From Syntrophomonadaceae bacterium (GTDB lineage: Bacteria > Bacillota_D > Dethiobacteria > DTU022 > UBA8154): a stretch of 9,659 nucleotides of DNA. This document shows, in pieces, positions 6,132 to 9,659 of this stretch. The position numbers were made by a program, and so were the translations under genes. The notes below the pieces were generated by a model, which saw only the letters and a list, made by a program, of their open reading frames with translations, was not told the DNA's origin and did not search any database. Position 1 is the stretch's first letter, and every line of letters begins with the position of its first letter. The stretch is from positions 1 to 9,659 of the forward strand of contig SKMY01000048.1 in NCBI GenBank assembly GCA_007120815.1. The letters are read 5' to 3'.

Positions 6132-6161
6132 GCAGGACTTTCTCGGCGGTAAAAGGAATTA
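6132..6161 (+). promoter_or_regulatory. Sigma-H-type promoter upstream of walR
   Basis: GCAGGACTT (6132-6140) matches the sigma-H -35 consensus RnAGGAwWW except for one C, and AAGGAATTA (6153-6161) matches RnnGAATww, with a 12-base spacer. The predicted transcription start is near 6168, about 54 bases before the walR ATG. The 33 bases from 6132 agree with the promoter before the M23 gene at 21 positions, and both copies are followed by TGTTAAG. It starts 5 bases after the strong terminator, as expected of a new transcription unit. Confidence 0.55.
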
Positions 6162-6221
6162 TTATGTTAAGTTGCCGTGCAGGTTCCGGTGGATACACAT
6201 GGTTTTGGGGGAAAAAGGCTG

Positions 6222-6905
6222 ATGAATGAAAAAATTCTTATCATTGATGACGAGCAGCCCATAGCGGACATATTACAGTACAACCTGGAGCAGGAAGGGT
6301 TTCGAGTGCTGGTGGCATATGATGGTGAAAATGCCATACGGTTGGCTTTCGAGGAAAGGCCGGATCTCATCCTGCTGGACATTATGCTGCCTCGAATCGA
6401 TGGTTTTAATGTTTGCCGGACCATTCGCCAGAAACTTGACGTGCCGATCATTATGCTTTCAGCCCGAGAAGCAGAGGTTGATAAAATACAGGGCCTGGAA
6501 TTAGGGGCGGATGATTATGTGACCAAGCCATTTAGTGCCAGGGAGCTGATAGCCCGCATTAAGGCCACCTTAAGGCGTTCAAAGGTCCAGCGTAAACCGA
6601 CGAAAACCCTGGTAAGTGGAGCCCTGAGGATGGATCTGGATAGAATGACCTTAAGCAAAAATGGACTAGAAGTGGACCTGACATACAGGGAGTTCGGCCT
6701 AATGGCCTATTTGCTGGAAAATGCGGGGTACGTGTTTAGCCGGGAAAAACTGTTGGAAGCGGTCTGGGGTTTTGATTACCTGGGCGATGAAAGAACCGTG
6801 GATGTGACCATCCGCCGGTTGCGAGAAAAAATTGAAGATGACCCCGGAACCCCCACTTACATATGCACCAAACGCGGTGTAGGCTACTATCTTAGGAGGC
6901 CTTAG
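6222..6905 (+). CDS. walR: Response regulator WalR (YycF), cell-wall homeostasis
   Basis: WalR is an OmpR/PhoB-family DNA-binding response regulator that controls cell-wall hydrolase genes in low-GC Gram-positives and is often essential. The 227-residue protein has a receiver domain (about 3-115) with acidic pocket Asp9 and Asp10, phosphoacceptor Asp53 (LLLDIMLP), Ser80 and Lys102, then a winged-helix domain (about 130-226) with LTYREFGLMAYL and RTVDVTIRRLREKIEDD. Thr101, next to Lys102, is the position reported to be phosphorylated by the PrkC kinase in B. subtilis WalR. ATG 6222 was chosen because it gives the family start MNEKILIIDDE; an in-frame GTG at 6177 would add 15 unrelated residues. 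The ribosome site is modest (GGGGGA at 6207-6212, AAGG at 6214-6217). The walK gene begins 3 bases after the stop. Confidence 0.95.
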   Translation: MNEKILIIDDEQPIADILQYNLEQEGFRVLVAYDGENAIRLAFEERPDLILLDIMLPRIDGFNVCRTIRQKLDVPIIMLSAREAEVDKIQGLELGADDYVTKPFSARELIARIKATLRRSKVQRKPTKTLVSGALRMDLDRMTLSKNGLEVDLTYREFGLMAYLLENAGYVFSREKLLEAVWGFDYLGDERTVDVTIRRLREKIEDDPGTPTYICTKRGVGYYLRRP

Positions 6906-6908
6906 TTT

Positions 6909-8708
6909 ATGCGCGTAGGTATGCAGGGCAAAATTGTTGTAATGTATTCTTTGCTTATTTTATTTGCCATGCAGTTAAGCGGGGTTTACCTGGTTCGCTC
7001 CCTGGAAAGCTATTATCTTCAAAATTATTCCAGCAGCCAGGCCGCCAAGGGTGAGCTGCTGGTCAGCTTTATACGACGATACCTTTTGGAAGACGACAAC
7101 CAGGAAGAGTATTTTTCCTCTTTAATCGCTGAATTTGGGGGCGGATCGCCGCCTACGGAGACCATGATCCTGGACAGGCACGGGCGCTTGCTGGCTGGGC
7201 CGGACCAGCGTTCGTTGTCCATGCTGGGTGGTAGAGTCATTCAGGATGATGTGCTCCTGGCCCTGGCAGGAAACAAGGTAGAAGCGGTTCGGGTCGATCC
7301 AGAAACCGGGATCCGGCATTATCACCTGGTCATTCCCGTGAAAAATGCCGGCTCTGTTGTGGGCGTGGTATTTATGAAGGGTTCGCTGGAGCACATTTAC
7401 CTGACCTTGAGAGAAATTAAATTTCTGCTGATTACGGGGTGGGGTATTGCCCTGGGGATTGCCATGATCATTGGTTTTCTGCTGACCCGGACCATTACCC
7501 GACCCATAAAAGAAGTCACATCCCGCGCAGCTGCCATGGCCCAAGGAGACTTTTCTCAACACATCGACGTCCGTTCTGATGATGAAATCGGAGAACTGGG
7601 AAACATGTTTAATTATTTAAAAGGACGCCTGCAGGAAACCCTGAAAGATATTTCCACAGAGAAAACAAAAGTCGAAGCGATTCTCAATTATATGACCGAT
7701 GGCATCGTTGCCATTAATCACCAGGGTCTGGTGATCCACTTAAACCCCGCTGCCCGGTCTATTCTTAATACGCCTGAAAACGCGGTAAATGTGGGTTTGA
7801 CGGGCCAGGTTGTTTTGGGCACGCTTTTCCCCTCAGAAGAATTGGTTGAGCTTTTTCAAAGCGATACGCCGGTTACCCGGGAAATCAGCCCTGAAGAAAC
7901 AGAAGATAAAATTTACCAGGTTCACTTCGCCCCTTTCCGGGAGAGCGGTGAGCAGCAAGGAATGCTGGTTGTTTTACATGATGTGACCCGGGAACGCGTT
8001 TATACCCGCATGCAGCAAGAATTTGTGGCCAACGTGTCTCATGAACTTCGCACGCCGCTTACGACGGTGAAAAACTACGTTGAAACTCTGTTGAATGGGG
8101 CCCAGGAAAACCCTGAAATCCGGGGGCGCTTTCTCCACGTCCTGGAAAAAGAAACGGAACGCATGGTTAAACTTGTTAAGGATTTGCTGGTACTGTCCCA
8201 AATGGATTACCAGGAAACAAAGTGGTCCAAAGGTCGTGCCGGCCTGGTGGCAACGGTTCTGGATGTGCTGGAACAGGTTGAATTTGAAGTCAAAGCCAGG
8301 GATCTGCAAATTAATACGTCTTTGCCCGATGATGAGGTCATTTTAGAGGTTGATGTGGACAAAATACGCCAGGTGTTGTTGAACCTGATGGACAATGCCA
8401 TTAAATTTACCCCTCCCGGTGGCACTCTCTCTGTTTCCTTCACGGCCTGCCGTGAAGAAGCCTGTGTTAGTGTTCAGGATACCGGCACAGGCATTCCTCC
8501 GAAAGATGTGGAGCGTGTTTTTGAACGGTTTTATCGTGTTGATAAGACCCGTTCCAGGGGATCGGGGGGGACCGGCCTGGGGCTCTCCATAGCCCGCCAA
8601 ATTATAGAGGCCCATGGTGGGAGGATTTTTCTAAACAGTGCCTTAAACCAGGGGACCGAAGTAACCTTCTGCCTTCCCAGGCCGCAGGATGATCAGGAAA
8701 CGGTTTAA
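6909..8708 (+). CDS. walK: Sensor histidine kinase WalK (YycG)
   Basis: WalK is the membrane kinase that phosphorylates WalR in response to the state of the cell wall. The 599-residue protein has a membrane segment at about 9-29, an extracytoplasmic sensor domain (about 30-170), a second membrane segment (about 172-193), a HAMP domain (194-246), a PAS domain (about 253-360), a HisKA domain with phosphoacceptor His378 in SHELRTPL, and an HATPase_c domain with N-box DNAIKF, G1 box DTGTG (524-528) and G2 box GTGLGLSI. All catalytic motifs are present, so it should be active. AGGAGG at 6894-6899, inside the end of walR, lies 9 bases before the ATG. The 3-base gap to walR shows a single operon. 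The call as WalK rather than PhoR rests on HAMP plus PAS architecture, on the partner and on the yycH gene after it. Confidence 0.93.
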   Translation: MRVGMQGKIVVMYSLLILFAMQLSGVYLVRSLESYYLQNYSSSQAAKGELLVSFIRRYLLEDDNQEEYFSSLIAEFGGGSPPTETMILDRHGRLLAGPDQRSLSMLGGRVIQDDVLLALAGNKVEAVRVDPETGIRHYHLVIPVKNAGSVVGVVFMKGSLEHIYLTLREIKFLLITGWGIALGIAMIIGFLLTRTITRPIKEVTSRAAAMAQGDFSQHIDVRSDDEIGELGNMFNYLKGRLQETLKDISTEKTKVEAILNYMTDGIVAINHQGLVIHLNPAARSILNTPENAVNVGLTGQVVLGTLFPSEELVELFQSDTPVTREISPEETEDKIYQVHFAPFRESGEQQGMLVVLHDVTRERVYTRMQQEFVANVSHELRTPLTTVKNYVETLLNGAQENPEIRGRFLHVLEKETERMVKLVKDLLVLSQMDYQETKWSKGRAGLVATVLDVLEQVEFEVKARDLQINTSLPDDEVILEVDVDKIRQVLLNLMDNAIKFTPPGGTLSVSFTACREEACVSVQDTGTGIPPKDVERVFERFYRVDKTRSRGSGGTGLGLSIARQIIEAHGGRIFLNSALNQGTEVTFCLPRPQDDQETV

Positions 8709-8726
8709 TGAAACAGGTTATTTAAC

Positions 8727-8733
8727 GGTGGAG
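8727..8733 (+). promoter_or_regulatory. Ribosome binding site of yycH
   Basis: GGTGGAG lies 9 bases before TTG 8743 and 3 bases before GTG 8737; ATG 8734 touches it directly. ATG 8755 has no close site. The spacing favours TTG 8743, though GTG 8737 remains possible. Confidence 0.5.
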
Positions 8734-8742
8734 ATGGTGACC

Positions 8743-9659
8743 TTGTTAGAAAAAATGAAATCAGGAATGCTGCTGATCTTAATCGGGTTAAGCTTGCTTC
8801 AGACTTATTTTTTGTGGTTTGGCCGTCAACTTCCTACAGAAGAGGGAACGCTGCCGCGCTATGAACAGGCTTTCTTTACAGATCCGCCGGAAACATCCAG
8901 GCTGATTCAGCCCCTTGATATTTCTGCTGAATTCGGAGAGTCAACTTATCTCTTCAGGCGGGGGGAAACAGGGCATGAGGTTTTATGGCAAGAATGTTTT
9001 GCCCTGATCACCAATCACCTGGAGCGAGAGCGCTTCGAGCGTATACTGGATGAAGATAAAGACATTCTCATGGAATCAGCTCAAGTGATGGTCAGCTTTT
9101 CATTCAGCACCCTGGTTCCTTCTGAAGTTTTTTTTACAGAAGTTCCAATAATCATGAATGTTGATAGCATATATTTAATATGGGAAGACGAGCGTTTTTA
9201 TATTATGCTATCGGGTAAAGATGTGCTGATAGACCAGGTTCCGGCTAACCTTGCCCTGCCCATAAAGCGGCACCTGGATACGTTAAATATGGAGCCCTAC
9301 AAACCCGTATCCGGTGAAATGGATCTCTACGTGTTTTATCCAGATGATCCTGAGCCTGAGCTTTTGCTCGTTGGTGCAGATGAAAAACTGGAAAACGGTG
9401 AGGCTGAAAACGACCTGGATACCGACCGTCCTGAAGAGGAACTGGAACAGGACCCCGGGGTTAATGAGCCGGGGGATGAAGAAGAAGGTGAAGGGGTCGA
9501 TGCGTCAGAAATAGAACGGGATGCAGACGAAATTGAAAGGGAAACACAAGAATCAGAAAAAAAGAACGCGGTGACTCCATCCGAGGGAAATGCTGCCGAT
9601 AAAGAAGTTCATGGGGAAGAAGTGAATGGTGAAGAGATTGAATCGGAAACAGACGTAGA
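8743..9659 (+). CDS. yycH: YycH-like regulator of WalK (partial, runs off the window)
   Basis: The frame is open from the walK end to the last base, giving at least 305 residues. The N-terminus MLEKMKSGMLLILIGLSLL begins a single membrane segment (about residues 5-24) in the pattern of YycH, a membrane-anchored extracytoplasmic protein that modulates WalK activity together with YycI. Residues about 30-195 look like the start of the YycH domain, but the similarity is weak and the call leans on position directly after walK. From residue 201 the protein becomes strongly acidic: 43 of the last 105 residues are Asp or Glu against 7 Lys or Arg, with few hydrophobic residues. Such a stretch is not known to me in Bacillus YycH. 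The TTG start was chosen on ribosome-site spacing and family-like N-terminus; the gap to walK is 34 bases, so it belongs to the same operon. Confidence 0.7.
   Translation, partial: MLEKMKSGMLLILIGLSLLQTYFLWFGRQLPTEEGTLPRYEQAFFTDPPETSRLIQPLDISAEFGESTYLFRRGETGHEVLWQECFALITNHLERERFERILDEDKDILMESAQVMVSFSFSTLVPSEVFFTEVPIIMNVDSIYLIWEDERFYIMLSGKDVLIDQVPANLALPIKRHLDTLNMEPYKPVSGEMDLYVFYPDDPEPELLLVGADEKLENGEAENDLDTDRPEEELEQDPGVNEPGDEEEGEGVDASEIERDADEIERETQESEKKNAVTPSEGNAADKEVHGEEVNGEEIESETDV

Larger units (their letters stand above)
5925..6221 (+). other. 297-bp intergenic regulatory region between the M23 gene and walR
   Basis: No credible coding sequence lies here. In order it holds a weak terminator-like hairpin, an A6T5 tract (5995-6005), a TGTTAA half-site (6005-6010), the WalR box, a TTGACC element at 6066-6071 with no -10 at the right distance, two CTCTTAA repeats (6074-6080 and 6089-6095), the strong terminator, and a sigma-H-type promoter. 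The last 55 bases are the likely walR leader. Confidence 0.7.

Noticed and set aside
6177..6221. Longer walR from GTG 6177
   Set aside because: It adds 15 residues not seen in the family, has no Shine-Dalgarno sequence, and lies just after the predicted transcription start; ATG 6222 gives the normal WalR N-terminus.
1..9659. CRISPR arrays, tRNA or rRNA genes, insertion sequences, inteins
   Set aside because: No spaced direct repeats, cloverleaf-like sequences, transposase frames or terminal inverted repeats were seen; the tRNA genes found after purA in B. subtilis are absent here.

Overview
The window looks like the chromosome of a spore-forming, Gram-positive clostridium of the Peptococcaceae/Desulfotomaculum-Pelotomaculum type. 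That placement is an inference. It rests on the gene order (Lon-type protease, dnaB, FAD-dependent dehydrogenase, purA, M23 peptidase, walR, walK, yycH), strong GGAGG-type ribosome binding sites, mid-range GC content and sigma-H-like promoters. All genes lie on the + strand. The order is a relative of the Bacillus subtilis rplI-dnaC-purA-yycFGH region, with a LonC-like protease, a COG2509-type dehydrogenase and a cell-wall peptidase inserted.

Region 1 (1-1601) is the 3' end of a Lon-family protease gene whose stop overlaps the dnaB start (ATGA). dnaB, the replicative helicase, is full length. Region 2 (1602-3119) is an FAD-dependent dehydrogenase gene read in one frame from 1672 to 3066 but cut by a single in-frame TAA at 2536-2538, so it is probably a recent nonsense pseudogene or a sequence error. 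Region 3 (3120-4415) is an intact purA.

Region 4 (4416-5924) is a membrane-anchored cell-wall hydrolase with LysM, G5 and M23 domains, preceded by a sigma-H-type promoter and a 7-bp dyad. Region 5 (5925-6221) is a dense 297-bp regulatory interval. It holds a weak hairpin after the hydrolase gene, an exact match to the WalR-box consensus (TGTAAT-N5-TGTAAT), a textbook intrinsic terminator with ten Ts, and a second sigma-H-type promoter just before walR.

Region 6 (6222 to the end) is the WalRK cell-wall two-component system (regulator, kinase) and the start of yycH, a membrane-bound modulator of the kinase. The yycH product carries an unusual strongly acidic stretch and runs off the window.

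Functionally the right half forms a cell-envelope module: a peptidoglycan hydrolase, the regulatory system that in other Firmicutes controls such hydrolases, and its modulator. Sigma-H-like promoters upstream of both the hydrolase and walR suggest a link between wall remodelling and the stationary-phase/sporulation transition. The most interesting signals are these promoters, the WalR box with its downstream terminator, the acidic YycH segment and the single-codon interruption of the dehydrogenase gene.
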